DNA of 64,000 bases from Pseudomonadota bacterium (GTDB lineage: Bacteria > Pseudomonadota > Alphaproteobacteria > Sphingomonadales > Sphingomonadaceae), in NCBI GenBank assembly GCA_023423655.1, contig JAFAFE010000005.1, positions 62,001 to 126,000 of the forward strand. Direction: 5' to 3'. The stretch's first letter is position 1. The number at the start of each line of letters is the position of its first letter. Shown piece by piece: positions 34,360 through 44,347 of this stretch. A program made the position numbers and the translations under genes. The notes beneath the pieces are model-generated. The model did no database searches and was not told the DNA's origin. It saw only the letters and a list, made by a program, of their open reading frames with translations.

Positions 34360-35838
34360 ATGACGCATCAAGACGCCAAGCCTGCCGCCACGCCTGCTAG
34401 CCCAGCTGCCCCACTCATGCTGTTTGACAGCCTGACCCGCGCGTTAAAGCCGTTCGATCCGGTGCATGAGGGCGAAGCGCGTGTTTATAGCTGTGGCCCC
34501 ACCGTCTATAATTTCCCGCATATCGGCAATATGCGCGCTTATGTGTTTGCCGACACGCTGGGCCGCGTGCTGACATGGAAAGGCTATAAGCTGCGCCATG
34601 TCATCAACATCACCGATGTCGGTCACCTCACCGACGACGCCGATGCGGGCGAGGATAAGCTTGAAAAAGCCGCGGCGGAAAAAGCCCAGTCGATCTGGGA
34701 CATTGCCCGCTTTTATACCGAAGCCTATTGGGACGATGTGAAGGCGCTCAATATCCGTCAGCCTGCGCATTGGTCGATTGCGACCGATTATGTGCCGCAG
34801 ATGATCGCCTTTGCGGAGAAAATTGCCGACAAACATTGCTACCAACTGGAGAGCGGCCTTTATTTCGATACCAGCACCGTGCCCGATTATGGCCGCCTTG
34901 CGCGCCACGGCACCGATGAGGGCGAAAGCCGTATTGACCCGGTGGACGGCAAGCGCCACCCCGCGGACTTTGCGATCTGGCGCAAAACGCCGGAGGGTGA
35001 AAAGCGTCAGATGGAATGGGATTCGCCGTGGGGCAAGGGCGCGCCGGGCTGGCATCTTGAATGTTCGGTGATGAGCGAGGCGCTGCTCGGTATGCCGTTC
35101 GACATCCACACCGGCGGCATCGACCATCGCGAAATCCACCATCCCAACGAGATTGCGCAGAACCAGGCCCATGCCTGCGCCGCCGATACGGGCGCGCGGA
35201 TGTGGATGCACAATAATTTCCTCGTCGACCGCACCGGTAAAATGTCGAAATCGAGCGGCGAATTTTTGCGGCTCCAGCTTTTGATCGACAAAGGCTATCA
35301 CCCGCTCGGCTATCGTATGATGTGCTTGCAGGCCCATTATCGTAGCGAGCTGGAATTTAGCTGGGACAATCTGGGCGCGGCGCTCACGCGGTTAAAGCGC
35401 ATGGTGATGGCCGTCAGCCAGTTGCGCGAGACGACCGGGGCCGCAACTGAGATAAGCCATCCCAAATTGACCGAACTGCTAAGCCGTTTTGATGCGGCCA
35501 TATCGGATGACCTCAACACGCCGATTGCGCTCACAATATTGGAAGAGGCGATTGCGCTTAAAAAAATAGATGCCGCGCAAAAGCTTGCGACGATTGCGCG
35601 CATGGATGATGTGACGGGCCTTGCGCTCCTCACTGTGTCGCGCGCCGACTTGCGCCTGCGTCCCAAGACCGCGACCATCAACGAAACCGAAATCGACGCC
35701 GCGATTGCCGAGCGCAAACAGGTGCGCGAGGCCAAAGATTATGCCGCCTCCGACCGCATCCGCGACACGATGGCTGCGCAAGGCGTCGCGCTGATGGATG
35801 GCGACTCGCTGGGGTGGGAATGGCTGCTCGCGCCGTAA
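34360..35838 (+). CDS. cysS: Cysteinyl-tRNA synthetase
   Basis: A 492-residue class I synthetase. Zinc/cysteine-binding Cys45 lies in YSCGPTVYNF, the HIGH-type motif HIGN at 54-57, GWHLECSVM and GGIDHREIHHPNE supply further zinc ligands, and the KMSKS loop GKMSKSSGEF is near residue 298. The C-terminal DALR domain is present. It charges tRNA-Cys in the cytoplasm and is essential. The gene is divergent from the DUF1476-bolA-grxD operon with about 107 bases between them. Confidence 0.97.
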   Translation: MTHQDAKPAATPASPAAPLMLFDSLTRALKPFDPVHEGEARVYSCGPTVYNFPHIGNMRAYVFADTLGRVLTWKGYKLRHVINITDVGHLTDDADAGEDKLEKAAAEKAQSIWDIARFYTEAYWDDVKALNIRQPAHWSIATDYVPQMIAFAEKIADKHCYQLESGLYFDTSTVPDYGRLARHGTDEGESRIDPVDGKRHPADFAIWRKTPEGEKRQMEWDSPWGKGAPGWHLECSVMSEALLGMPFDIHTGGIDHREIHHPNEIAQNQAHACAADTGARMWMHNNFLVDRTGKMSKSSGEFLRLQLLIDKGYHPLGYRMMCLQAHYRSELEFSWDNLGAALTRLKRMVMAVSQLRETTGAATEISHPKLTELLSRFDAAISDDLNTPIALTILEEAIALKKIDAAQKLATIARMDDVTGLALLTVSRADLRLRPKTATINETEIDAAIAERKQVREAKDYAASDRIRDTMAAQGVALMDGDSLGWEWLLAP

Positions 35839-35903
35839 AGGGGCCGCCACGCGCCGTGATTTTGTAACAAAGCCTATCACAGCCCCGCACCTGTTGCAGA
35901 ACC

Positions 35904-35920
35904 GCCGGAGGACGGCTTTT
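35904..35920 (+). terminator. Terminator after cysS
   Basis: GCCG-GAGGA-CGGC followed by TTTT, with flanking TTGC and GCAA that extend the stem. A short but typical Rho-independent form. Confidence 0.5.
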
Positions 35921-35942
35921 GGCAACAAGTGCAACCAATTAG

Positions 35943-35996
35943 TGTAAAATCCAATGTAAAATCTATTGTAAATCCTTGTAACTATTTGCGGTTACA
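35943..35996 (+). promoter_or_regulatory. Array of TGTAA boxes upstream of response regulator
   Basis: TGTAAA or TGTAAC occurs at 35943, 35955, 35967 and 35977 (spacing 12, 12 and 10 bases), and an inverted GTTACA follows at about 35991. More copies appear at about 36037 and 36063. Spacing near one helical turn suggests repeated binding of one regulator, perhaps the response regulator encoded next. Confidence 0.5.
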
Positions 35997-36116
35997 GGTT
36001 TATTTTTCAACGGATACTCTTCATCGTTACGCGCGTTTGTAAAAAAACCAGATTTACGGACGTGTAAGGGGAAGTGCGGGGAGAGGAAGTTTCCCGCACA
36101 GGTGAAGGGAAATAAA

Positions 36117-36818
36117 ATGCGTATCGCTATTGCCGATGACGACAATACGATGTCGGATTACATCGCCGGAATTGTAAAAGACCAAGGATATAACAGCCAG
36201 ACGTTCGCCAATGGCGACCATCTGCTGACGGCGCTGCGCCGCGATACCTATGATCTGGTCATGCTTGACTGGAACATGCCGGGCAAGTCCGGCATCGAGA
36301 CACTGGAAGTCATCCGCGACACGATGGATGAAGCGCCGCCGGTCATCATGCTCACGAGTCGCGCCGACAAGCGCGACATCGCCACCGCGCTTCAGGCGGG
36401 GGCCGATGATTATATTGTCAAGCCTGAAGTGCCCGAAATAATTGCCGCCCGCATGGCCGCTGTTTTACGCCGCACGGTGAAGGTGGATCCGAGTGTCCGT
36501 GTCGAAGATATTGGCCCTTACACATTCGATTATATCAACCGCACGATCCGTGTGAAGGGTGAGGAAGTCATTCTGACAGCGAAAGAATATAGTCTTGCGC
36601 TGATGTTCTTCCGCAACCTCAACCGCGCTTTGTCGCGTTCCTATCTGTTACAGACTTTATGGAATAGTGTGGCGGACTTGCCCACCCGGACATTGGACAT
36701 GCACGTATCGCGAATCCGTTCAAAGCTGGAATTAACCGCGGAGAATGGCTATCGGGTCCAGACCGTATTTGGTTATGGGTATCGTTTGGAATGTCTGACC
36801 GAAGAGTCCTTGAACTGA
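36117..36818 (+). CDS. OmpR-family response regulator
   Basis: A 233-residue regulator: receiver domain with acidic pocket IADDDN (residues 5-10), phospho-acceptor Asp51 (VMLDWNMPG) and a C-terminal winged helix (VILTAKEYSLALMFFRNLNRALSRSYLL, then RTLDMHVSRIRSKL and GYGYRL). The start at 36117 follows GAAGGGAAATAAA. It overlaps the FecR/LysM gene by 28 bases, and a CHASE2 kinase follows, so it is likely the output of that three-gene system. Confidence 0.93.
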   Translation: MRIAIADDDNTMSDYIAGIVKDQGYNSQTFANGDHLLTALRRDTYDLVMLDWNMPGKSGIETLEVIRDTMDEAPPVIMLTSRADKRDIATALQAGADDYIVKPEVPEIIAARMAAVLRRTVKVDPSVRVEDIGPYTFDYINRTIRVKGEEVILTAKEYSLALMFFRNLNRALSRSYLLQTLWNSVADLPTRTLDMHVSRIRSKLELTAENGYRVQTVFGYGYRLECLTEESLN

Positions 36819-38191
36819 GCAAATGCTCTCCGCAAAAGCCCGCCGGCGTGACTATGCTGCTGGCGGCTTTGATGCTGGGCGGCCTGTCCGTGCCGCTCGC
36901 CCCGGCGCTCGCGCAAAGCAGCAATACCGCGCGCGCGACCTCAGGCATGGTCCACGGCGATATGCTCCATTATCGCATGAAGCAGGGCGACAATCTCTAC
37001 GTCCTAGCCCAGCGCCATATGTCGACCATGACGGCAGTGGAAAAAGTGCAGCGGCTGAACCGCATCGCCAATCCGCGCGCGGTGCCGGTGGGGACGGTCA
37101 TCCGCATCCCCGTCGCCTATCTCAAATATCGTCCCGAAAAAGCGCGGCTGGTCGCATGGCGCGGCGATGTCGGCGTCGGCAAAACGGGCGCGCCCACGGT
37201 CGGTATGGAATTGGGCGAAGGCATTGCGATTGCGACCGGGCAAGGCGGCTTTGTGACGCTGCAACTGTCCAATGGCAGCCGTGTTTCAATCCCCTCGCAA
37301 AGTCTGGTGCGTATTGCGCGCCTCCGCGAATATAGCATCAATCAGGCGCTGGATTATGAAATTGCGGTGGACAAGGGCCGCCTCCAGACCAAGGCCGCGC
37401 CGCTTAAAAATCCGGACAGCCGCTATCGCATCCGCACGCCCATTGCGGTGAGCGCGGTGCGCGGCACCGAATTCCGCATCAAGCTGGAAGGCGATAAAGT
37501 GCCCTCGCTCACCGAAGTGCTGGAAGGCACGGTCGAAGTGGGCGCGGCCGCCAAGGGCAGCCCGACCACGCCTGTCGTTAAAGGCGAAGGGCTGGCGGTG
37601 ACCAGTGATGGCCGCAACATCGCCGAAAATCTCCTGCCCGCGCCCGAACTGGTGCGCCCCGGCAAGGTGCAGAAGGATGAAACGCTGTCGTTCGAAGTGG
37701 CGCCGGTGAGCGGGGCAACCCGCTATCACGCCATTTTCGCAACCGATGCGTCCTTGTCCGAACAATTTGCCGAAACGCGATCGGACACGCCGGTTATCAC
37801 CTATCCGTCCATTCCCAATGGCCGCTATTATGTGCGCGTGTCGGCGCTTTCGCCTAACGGATTTGAAGGCTTTCCCGCCAATTACGGCTTTGCCCGCCGC
37901 CTGTCGTCGGTCAAGGGAAGCGCCGCGCCGTCCGCCAGCGATGGCAGCGTCCTGTTCAAATGGGATGCGATGGGCGAAGGCAAGATTGTCCACCGCTTCC
38001 AGCTTTATCGCGATAGTGTGGAATCGACGCCTTATATTGACGAACCGGGCTTGGCCAAAAGCGAGATACGCCTCGACCGCCTTCCGCCCGGCACCTGGTA
38101 TTGGCGCGTCGGCATTTCAGTTTTCGACGATGGCGCTGTCACCGACAGTTGGACCACAGCCGAAAAGCTGATTATCGCCCGTGAAGAATGA
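36791..38191 (+). CDS. LysM-FecR periplasmic protein
   Basis: A 466-residue exported protein: hydrophobic signal (MLLAALMLGGLSVPLAPALAQ, about 22-42), one LysM domain (HYRMKQGDNLYVLAQRHM to VGTVIRIP, about 60-106) that should bind peptidoglycan, a FecR domain (about 120-260, TPIAVSAVRGTEFRIKL and LEGTVEV), then repeated fibronectin-like beta domains to the C-terminus. FecR proteins pass envelope signals. The start at 36791 overlaps the response regulator; an alternative ATG lies at 36854. The C-terminus overlaps the kinase start by 11 bases. I infer that it senses the wall for the CHASE2 kinase. Confidence 0.85.
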   Translation: MSDRRVLELSKCSPQKPAGVTMLLAALMLGGLSVPLAPALAQSSNTARATSGMVHGDMLHYRMKQGDNLYVLAQRHMSTMTAVEKVQRLNRIANPRAVPVGTVIRIPVAYLKYRPEKARLVAWRGDVGVGKTGAPTVGMELGEGIAIATGQGGFVTLQLSNGSRVSIPSQSLVRIARLREYSINQALDYEIAVDKGRLQTKAAPLKNPDSRYRIRTPIAVSAVRGTEFRIKLEGDKVPSLTEVLEGTVEVGAAAKGSPTTPVVKGEGLAVTSDGRNIAENLLPAPELVRPGKVQKDETLSFEVAPVSGATRYHAIFATDASLSEQFAETRSDTPVITYPSIPNGRYYVRVSALSPNGFEGFPANYGFARRLSSVKGSAAPSASDGSVLFKWDAMGEGKIVHRFQLYRDSVESTPYIDEPGLAKSEIRLDRLPPGTWYWRVGISVFDDGAVTDSWTTAEKLIIAREE

Positions 38192-40508
38192 GCGTCGGCC
38201 TCCGACGGTCGCCTATACCCCCATCCCTATCCGCCGCCGTTTATGGTTTGAATGGCTGCTCGTTGCGTTGATCGCCACCTTATTTGTGTTTGCCCTATCC
38301 TATACCGGCATGACGCGGCGGGTGGATAATATCATTTATGACCGCGCGCTGGGCTTGTTCCAGCCAGCAGTTGACGAGCGCATCCTGCTGGTCACGATTG
38401 ACGATGACAGTTTGAAGCAGTTGGGGCGCTGGCCTTGGCCGCGCGAACTTCATGCGCGCATGGTCGAGCGGCTCCACCAGAGCGGCGCGCGGGCCGTCGC
38501 TTATGACGTATTATTCCCCGACCCCGCGCTCCCCGCCGATGATAGCGCGCTTGCCCGCGCTCTCGCGCTCGGCACGCCGGTTGTGCTGCCGCAAGCCTAT
38601 AGTGTGCCCGGCCTCAATGGTGCGCCTTATGATGTGGTGAAACCCATCCCCGAGCTTGCGCATGCGGCCAAAGCGGTCGGCCATGTCAGCCTTGCTTATG
38701 ATAGCGACGGGGTGGTGCGGCGTGTGCCGTTAAGCTTTGGCGACGGCGCGGACCGCACGCTCCATATGATGGAGGAGCTTTACCGCATCGAACATGGCCG
38801 GCCATCGCATATGTGGGCGCGCAGCAGCGGCACCGACCATGAGGCGCTTATCAGCTATCAGGCCAAAGGCGGCGGCTTTTCCGCCATCAGCTTTGCAAGT
38901 GTGTTGAACGGGGAAGTCCCCCCTGCGCTCATCAAGGATAAGCTGGTGCTGGTGGGAGCGGCGGCTTCGGGCATGGGGGATATTCATCCGACCCCGACCG
39001 GACGCGGCGGCACCGCATATGGGGTCGAGCTGATGGCCAATGTCCTCAATGCGATGGAGCAAGGCAAGGCAATCCGCGAGGTGCGCCCGCTTGTGCTTGC
39101 GCTGAGTTCGCTAGCGCCGATTGCTTTATTGCTGGTGAGTTTCTGGTTGCTGCGCCCGCGCACTACCCTCATCCTGACTTTGCTCCTTATCATAGCGATT
39201 TTCCTCATCCGCATCCTGTTGCTGCGCTTCGGGCTATGGGTGCCGCCCAGTCCTGCGCTGATCGGCGTGGCGCTGGTTTACCCTCTATGGGGTTGGCGGC
39301 GGTTGCAGGCGATGGACGATTTTGTCGGCACCCAGCTAAACCGCATCAGCCGCGAGGATAATATCCTCCCGTCGGCGCAAGCGATGCCCGCGCTCAGCGA
39401 CTATGTCGGGCAACGCGCGTTCCGGCTGGAACAGGCGATTTCCGAGGTGCGCGAATTGCGGCGCATCGTCTCCGACATATTGGAACAGCTTCCCGACCCG
39501 ATGATGCTGGTGGACAGCAGCGGACGGGTGCGGCTCGCCAATGAGGATGCGGCGGAATTGTTCGGCACCGCGCTCTATCATGATCAGGCGCTCAACCTGC
39601 TGCGCGGCATCGCTATCCCCGAAGACCGGCGCTATTTCGACGATCTCAAACCCGGACTGGATGAAGAACATCGCATCACGTTCCAATCGCGCGCGGGACG
39701 CAGCTATGAAATCCGCAGCCTCCATGTGCGCGCGGATAATGGCGAATTGCGCGGGCTTTTATATTATCTGGCCGATGTGACGGGGCAAAAGCGGGCGGCG
39801 GAAGAACGTGAAGAACTGCTCCAGCTTCTGACCCATGATATGCGCTCGCCGCAAAGCTCGATATTGGCGCTGCTCGACGGGGTTCCGGCCAAACCGCTGG
39901 CGGTCAAGGATTATGACCGGCTGCGCAATTATGCGCGGCGCACACTGACCTTGGCGGACAATTTCGTCCATCTGGCGCGGTTGAAAGGCACCGATTTCGA
40001 GCCGGAATTTATGGACCTTGGCGACATTGTGCAGGAAGCCGCCGACGCACTTTACACGCTCGCCCACCGGCGCGGCATCCGCATCAAAGTGTCGCGCGCG
40101 GATCGCGGCGAATATTGGGTGATGGGCGAGCCCGGCACCTTGCACCGCGCTTTTTGCAACCTGTTCGACAATGCGGTCAAATATAGCCCCGACAAGGGTG
40201 TGATTTCCGCGCATTTATCGCGCGAGGGAGACATAATCCGCTGCGACCTGCTCGACGAAGGGCGCGGGATCGAGGGAGATTTGGCCGAACGGCTGTTCAC
40301 CCGCTTTGCCAAAGGCGTGGCCCCCGTGACACAGCCGGTAGAGGGGGTCGAAGGCGCAGGATTGGGCCTTAATTTTGTGCTGACGGTGGTGGACCGGCAT
40401 GGCGGCAATATCCGCGCCGAAACCGGCGAAGCGCAGAAAGGCGCGCATTTCATCATCGAATTTCCCGCAGCGGGCGATGATGGCACCGATCTTGATTTCG
40501 AGCCTTAA
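38181..40508 (+). CDS. CHASE2-PAS sensor histidine kinase
   Basis: A 775-residue kinase: membrane helix at about 25-45, periplasmic CHASE2 domain (about 55-300, RILLVTIDDDSLKQLGRWPWPRE), three more membrane helices (about 305-375), a PAS domain (about 425-530), the His box LLTHDMRSPQSS and an ATPase domain (NLFDNAVKYSP, DEGRGIEGD, GAGLGLNFV). The GTG start at 38181 overlaps the preceding stop. CHASE2-FecR pairs recur in bacteria and are thought to sense an envelope ligand; the OmpR-type regulator two genes upstream is the probable target. Confidence 0.92.
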   Translation: MKNERRPPTVAYTPIPIRRRLWFEWLLVALIATLFVFALSYTGMTRRVDNIIYDRALGLFQPAVDERILLVTIDDDSLKQLGRWPWPRELHARMVERLHQSGARAVAYDVLFPDPALPADDSALARALALGTPVVLPQAYSVPGLNGAPYDVVKPIPELAHAAKAVGHVSLAYDSDGVVRRVPLSFGDGADRTLHMMEELYRIEHGRPSHMWARSSGTDHEALISYQAKGGGFSAISFASVLNGEVPPALIKDKLVLVGAAASGMGDIHPTPTGRGGTAYGVELMANVLNAMEQGKAIREVRPLVLALSSLAPIALLLVSFWLLRPRTTLILTLLLIIAIFLIRILLLRFGLWVPPSPALIGVALVYPLWGWRRLQAMDDFVGTQLNRISREDNILPSAQAMPALSDYVGQRAFRLEQAISEVRELRRIVSDILEQLPDPMMLVDSSGRVRLANEDAAELFGTALYHDQALNLLRGIAIPEDRRYFDDLKPGLDEEHRITFQSRAGRSYEIRSLHVRADNGELRGLLYYLADVTGQKRAAEEREELLQLLTHDMRSPQSSILALLDGVPAKPLAVKDYDRLRNYARRTLTLADNFVHLARLKGTDFEPEFMDLGDIVQEAADALYTLAHRRGIRIKVSRADRGEYWVMGEPGTLHRAFCNLFDNAVKYSPDKGVISAHLSREGDIIRCDLLDEGRGIEGDLAERLFTRFAKGVAPVTQPVEGVEGAGLGLNFVLTVVDRHGGNIRAETGEAQKGAHFIIEFPAAGDDGTDLDFEP

Positions 40509-40515
40509 GGGCGCG

Positions 40516-41058
40516 TTATTCGACGCCTTGCCGTTCGACGGTCCGCGGTCCGTTTTGGCCGGAAAAGCCGCTGAGCGCGGAATCGAGCAAGAACGGCATC
40601 ACGTCCACCGCTTTGGCTTTGCAATGATATTCTTCGGCCATGCCGCGATAGGCGATTGCGGCGTCCTTGACCCGCATTAGCACCAATTTAATGCCAATTT
40701 CCCGATCTTTGCAGCTTTGCAGCGCGCGGCGTTTTTTACTCTTGGCAAGCGGCGCGCCATCGACCGCATAACTCATATCGGCAGGCCGGTCGGAGACAGA
40801 AAGGGATGCGGCATAATGGGCGGCTTCCGCATCATCGGTGCGGGTGAGGCCAAGCGCCGACAGACGCCCTTCGAGCAGCCGCGCGGCTTCCACTGACAAG
40901 GGCGCGGGCGGTCCTTCCGGCACCGCCAGAATATAGGTCGCGCCCCGTTCCGGCGCGTGCAGGATGGCGGTATCAATGCGCGTCTGGATCGGGCCGGAGC
41001 AAGCCGCGAGCGCAAACAGGCCCGCCGCCAGACATACCGGCTTTGCAAAATGCAGCAT
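40516..41058 (-). CDS. Putative lipoprotein (DUF4136-like)
   Basis: A 180-residue protein with a lipoprotein signal: hydrophobic helix then lipobox LAAC (Cys20), giving an acylated N-terminus, probably at the outer membrane. The rest alternates strands and helices in a way like DUF4136 lipoproteins (YILAVPEGP, VEAARLLEGRLSALGL, IGIKLVLMRVKDAAIAYRGMAEEYHCKAK). The function is unknown. It is convergent with the kinase gene (seven bases between stops) and lies downstream of putA. Confidence 0.7.
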   Translation of the reverse strand: MLHFAKPVCLAAGLFALAACSGPIQTRIDTAILHAPERGATYILAVPEGPPAPLSVEAARLLEGRLSALGLTRTDDAEAAHYAASLSVSDRPADMSYAVDGAPLAKSKKRRALQSCKDREIGIKLVLMRVKDAAIAYRGMAEEYHCKAKAVDVMPFLLDSALSGFSGQNGPRTVERQGVE

Positions 41059-41086
41059 CTCTCTTTCCCTCCCCTTCGGACCGGCC

Positions 41087-44000
41087 TTAGCGGGTCATCA
41101 AGGCTGTATTGCCGCCCGATGCGGTAATATCGGTGGACAATGTCTTTTCCTCGGCGAACCTGAACAGATAATGAGGACCGCCCGCTTTGGGACCGGTGCC
41201 TGACAGGCCGCGCCCGCCAAACGGCTGGCTACCGACAATCGCGCCGATCTGGTTGCGGTTGATATAGATATTACCGACCCGCGCGCGCGAGGCAATATGC
41301 GCGGCGACCGCATCAATCCGGCTGTGGATGCCAAGGGTAAGGCCGTAGCCCGTCCCGTTAATCTGGTCGATCACATCGTCCATCTCTTCGGCCTTGAAGG
41401 TGACGACGTGCAGCACCGGTCCGAAAATTTCGCGCTTCATGTCGGCAATCCGGTCCAGCCGGATGATAGTCGGCGGGATGAAGGTGCCATCGGGTGAGGC
41501 ATCTTCAGTGCGCGTGGCTTCGGCCAAAACGCGATTTTCGCGGCGGCGGTCCTCAATATAGGCGGCGATACCGTCGCGCGCCTCCGCGTCGATAATCGGC
41601 CCGACATCGGTGGTGAGCGTGGCCGGATCGCCAACGCGCATTTCCGCCATCGCACCGCGCACCATGTCTACCATCGTTTCGGCGACATCTTCCTGCACGA
41701 CGAGCAAGCGCAACGCCGAACAGCGTTGCCCTGCGCTCTGGAAAGAGGAGGCAATCACATCGCGCGCCACCTGTTCGGGGAGCGCGGTGGAATCAACGAT
41801 CATCGCGTTCAAACCGCCGGTTTCTGCGATAAGCGTCGCAATCGGCCCTTCGCGCGCGGCCAAGCTGCGGTTGATGATTTTCGCAACTTCGGTCGAGCCG
41901 GTGAAGCACACGCCATCGACATGGTCATGGCCAGTGAGCGCCGCGCCCACCGTTTCGCCATCACCGGGGAGGAACGCCATTACTTCGGGCGGCACACCCG
42001 CTTCATGGAGCAATTTGACCGCGGCATGGGCGATGAGCGGGGTTTGTTCGGCAGGCTTGGCAAGCACGGCATTGCCTGCAACCAGTGCCGCCGACACTTG
42101 GCCAAGGAAGATTGCCAGCGGGAAGTTCCACGGCGAGATACAGGCGAACACGCCCTTGCCTTCGAGGATCATTTCATTGCGTTCGCCGGTGGGTCCGGGC
42201 AGCGTCGTATTGCGTGCAAAATGCTTGCGCGCTTGCGCTGCATAATAGCGTAGAAAATCGGTCGCTTCGCGCAATTCGGCAATCGCATCGAGCAAAGTCT
42301 TGCCCGCTTCATCCATCGCCAGCGCGAGGAAGTTAGCAGTGTTAGCTTCGAGCAAATCCGCCGCGCGTTCCAGCTTTTCGGCGCGCCATTCGCCGCCCGC
42401 AAGCGACCAGTCAGGCTGCGCCGCAACCGCCAAAGCAATCGCCCGATCCACCGCCGCGCTATCGGCATTGATAACATGGCCAATCGTCTCGCCGGTCGCG
42501 GGATTGGTGACAGGGACTTGGGCGCCCGTCACAGTAACGCCCGCAACCAGAGGCACCGCAAGCCGCTCGCCTGCACGCGCTTTGTCCATGCTCGCGACCA
42601 ACTCTGCCGCGACACCGGGGTCGTTAATGTCATAGCCCTGACTGTTACGGCGTTCCGGATTGAACAGCTCGGTGCCGGTCGGGATGCCGCTCCCCATCAT
42701 GCTCACGCTCGCCATTTCGCGCGGGTCGATGGTGAGTTCTTCGACTGTCACATCGGGGTCGGAAAATTGGTGGACGAAGGACGAGTTCGCGCCATTTTCC
42801 AGCAAGCGCCGCACCAGATAGGCGAGCAGATCGCGGTGGGTGCCAACCGGCGCATAAATCCGCACGGGCCGCGCATGGCCGCTAATTTCGCCCAAAGCGT
42901 CATGCGCGCCTTCGCCCATACCGTGGAGGCGCTGCAATTCATGGTCGTTCTTATGGCCGAACAATGTCGCAACATAAGCAACCGTCATCGCATTATGCGT
43001 CGCGAAACAGGGATAGAGATGGTCGGTCATGCCGTGCAGCATCTGCGCGCACCGCATATAGGAAATGTCGGTATTATTCTTCGCGGTATAGACCGGAAAA
43101 TAATCAATGCCGAGCACTTGGCCGCGCTTGATTTCGCTATCCCAATAAGCGCCCTTGACCAGCCGCATCGCCAGTTTCACCTGCGCGCGTTTGGCAAGCT
43201 CATAGAGCCATTGCACCGCTTCGGGGGCGCGTTTCTGATAGGCTTGGATGACAATGCCAAAACCGGTCCAATCGCTCGCCAATCCGGCTGCAACCACGCC
43301 TTCGCACATATCCATATGCGGTTCCAACCGGTCGCTTTCTTCGGCATCGACCATGATCGGAATATTGACGGCGCGCGCCTGTTCGACGAGCGCGATAACC
43401 TTCGGCAGCAATTCGCTTTTGACGCGGTCGGCCTGCAAATATTCATAGCGCGGATGGAGCGCGGACAGTTTGATCGAAATGCCGTGATTGGCGTGCGGAT
43501 CGCCGGGCTTCGCATATTTGCCGATGACGTTGATGGCATCGCGATAGCTGTCAAAATAGCGGTCCGCATCTTCCATCGTGCGCGCCGCTTCGCCCAGCAT
43601 ATCGAAGGAGCAAAGTTCGTCGGGCGCAATTTTGCCTGCCCGGCGGATGGCGTCCTCGATGGTTTCGCCCATGACAAATTGCTGGCCGAGCAATTTCATC
43701 GCGGCAAGCGCGGCTTGACGGATGACCGGCTCACCCGATTTGCGGATAAGTTTGCGCAAAATAGAAAGCGGGGCTGCCTTGCTGCCAATTTGGTCGAGCA
43801 GCAATGTCGCCGACCCCAAAGACAGGCCCCAAGCCGACATATCGACGAGCATCTTGCCCGACCGCGCATCGCTTTCGGTCCAATCGCGCCCGGCAATCTT
43901 GTCCTTGATGAGCGCATTGGCGGTTTCATCATCCGGCACGCGCAGCAAGGCTTCGGCAAGGCACATCAGCACCACGCCTTCTTCGGTTGAAAGCCGGTAG

Positions 44001-44200
44001 CGGTTCATAAACGCATCAATCAGCGTTTCTTTATTGTCGCCCGATTTGGCTATGCCGATAATCTTGCGGCCCAGCGCTTTGACCGTTTCGACAGACGGCG
44101 CATCGACCGCGAGCGCGGCCAGCAGCGAACGAACCAGTTCGCCTTCATCGCGCCGTTGCGCTTGACGTAACAATGTCCGGTTATCTGCTGTGTGCGCCAT
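41087..44200 (-). CDS. putA: Bifunctional proline dehydrogenase / glutamate-semialdehyde dehydrogenase
   Basis: A 1,037-residue PutA. The N-terminal half is the FAD-binding proline dehydrogenase barrel (GISIKLSALHPRYEY, MRLVKGAYWDSEIKRGQ), the C-terminal half an aldehyde dehydrogenase with ISPWNFPLAIFLGQ, FTGSTEVAKIINR and the catalytic Cys in QSAGQRCSALR. It oxidises proline to glutamate, channelling the intermediate. Unlike enterobacterial PutA it lacks an N-terminal ribbon-helix-helix, so it should not repress its own gene. The start at 44200 has AGGAGAG upstream; the extension to 44386 has no support. Confidence 0.95.
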   Translation of the reverse strand: MAHTADNRTLLRQAQRRDEGELVRSLLAALAVDAPSVETVKALGRKIIGIAKSGDNKETLIDAFMNRYRLSTEEGVVLMCLAEALLRVPDDETANALIKDKIAGRDWTESDARSGKMLVDMSAWGLSLGSATLLLDQIGSKAAPLSILRKLIRKSGEPVIRQAALAAMKLLGQQFVMGETIEDAIRRAGKIAPDELCSFDMLGEAARTMEDADRYFDSYRDAINVIGKYAKPGDPHANHGISIKLSALHPRYEYLQADRVKSELLPKVIALVEQARAVNIPIMVDAEESDRLEPHMDMCEGVVAAGLASDWTGFGIVIQAYQKRAPEAVQWLYELAKRAQVKLAMRLVKGAYWDSEIKRGQVLGIDYFPVYTAKNNTDISYMRCAQMLHGMTDHLYPCFATHNAMTVAYVATLFGHKNDHELQRLHGMGEGAHDALGEISGHARPVRIYAPVGTHRDLLAYLVRRLLENGANSSFVHQFSDPDVTVEELTIDPREMASVSMMGSGIPTGTELFNPERRNSQGYDINDPGVAAELVASMDKARAGERLAVPLVAGVTVTGAQVPVTNPATGETIGHVINADSAAVDRAIALAVAAQPDWSLAGGEWRAEKLERAADLLEANTANFLALAMDEAGKTLLDAIAELREATDFLRYYAAQARKHFARNTTLPGPTGERNEMILEGKGVFACISPWNFPLAIFLGQVSAALVAGNAVLAKPAEQTPLIAHAAVKLLHEAGVPPEVMAFLPGDGETVGAALTGHDHVDGVCFTGSTEVAKIINRSLAAREGPIATLIAETGGLNAMIVDSTALPEQVARDVIASSFQSAGQRCSALRLLVVQEDVAETMVDMVRGAMAEMRVGDPATLTTDVGPIIDAEARDGIAAYIEDRRRENRVLAEATRTEDASPDGTFIPPTIIRLDRIADMKREIFGPVLHVVTFKAEEMDDVIDQINGTGYGLTLGIHSRIDAVAAHIASRARVGNIYINRNQIGAIVGSQPFGGRGLSGTGPKAGGPHYLFRFAEEKTLSTDITASGGNTALMTR

Positions 44201-44347
44201 AAAATTACGCTCTCCTGCGGGGGCTTGATACTGCACCGACGCCCTATAAGCAAACTGGTTCCACGCGCAATAAAAGAAGGTATTGGCGAAATATAATTTC
44301 AATAAAAGTGTAACAAAGACGTGTTTGCTTCTCTTTTTTACCCGCCT

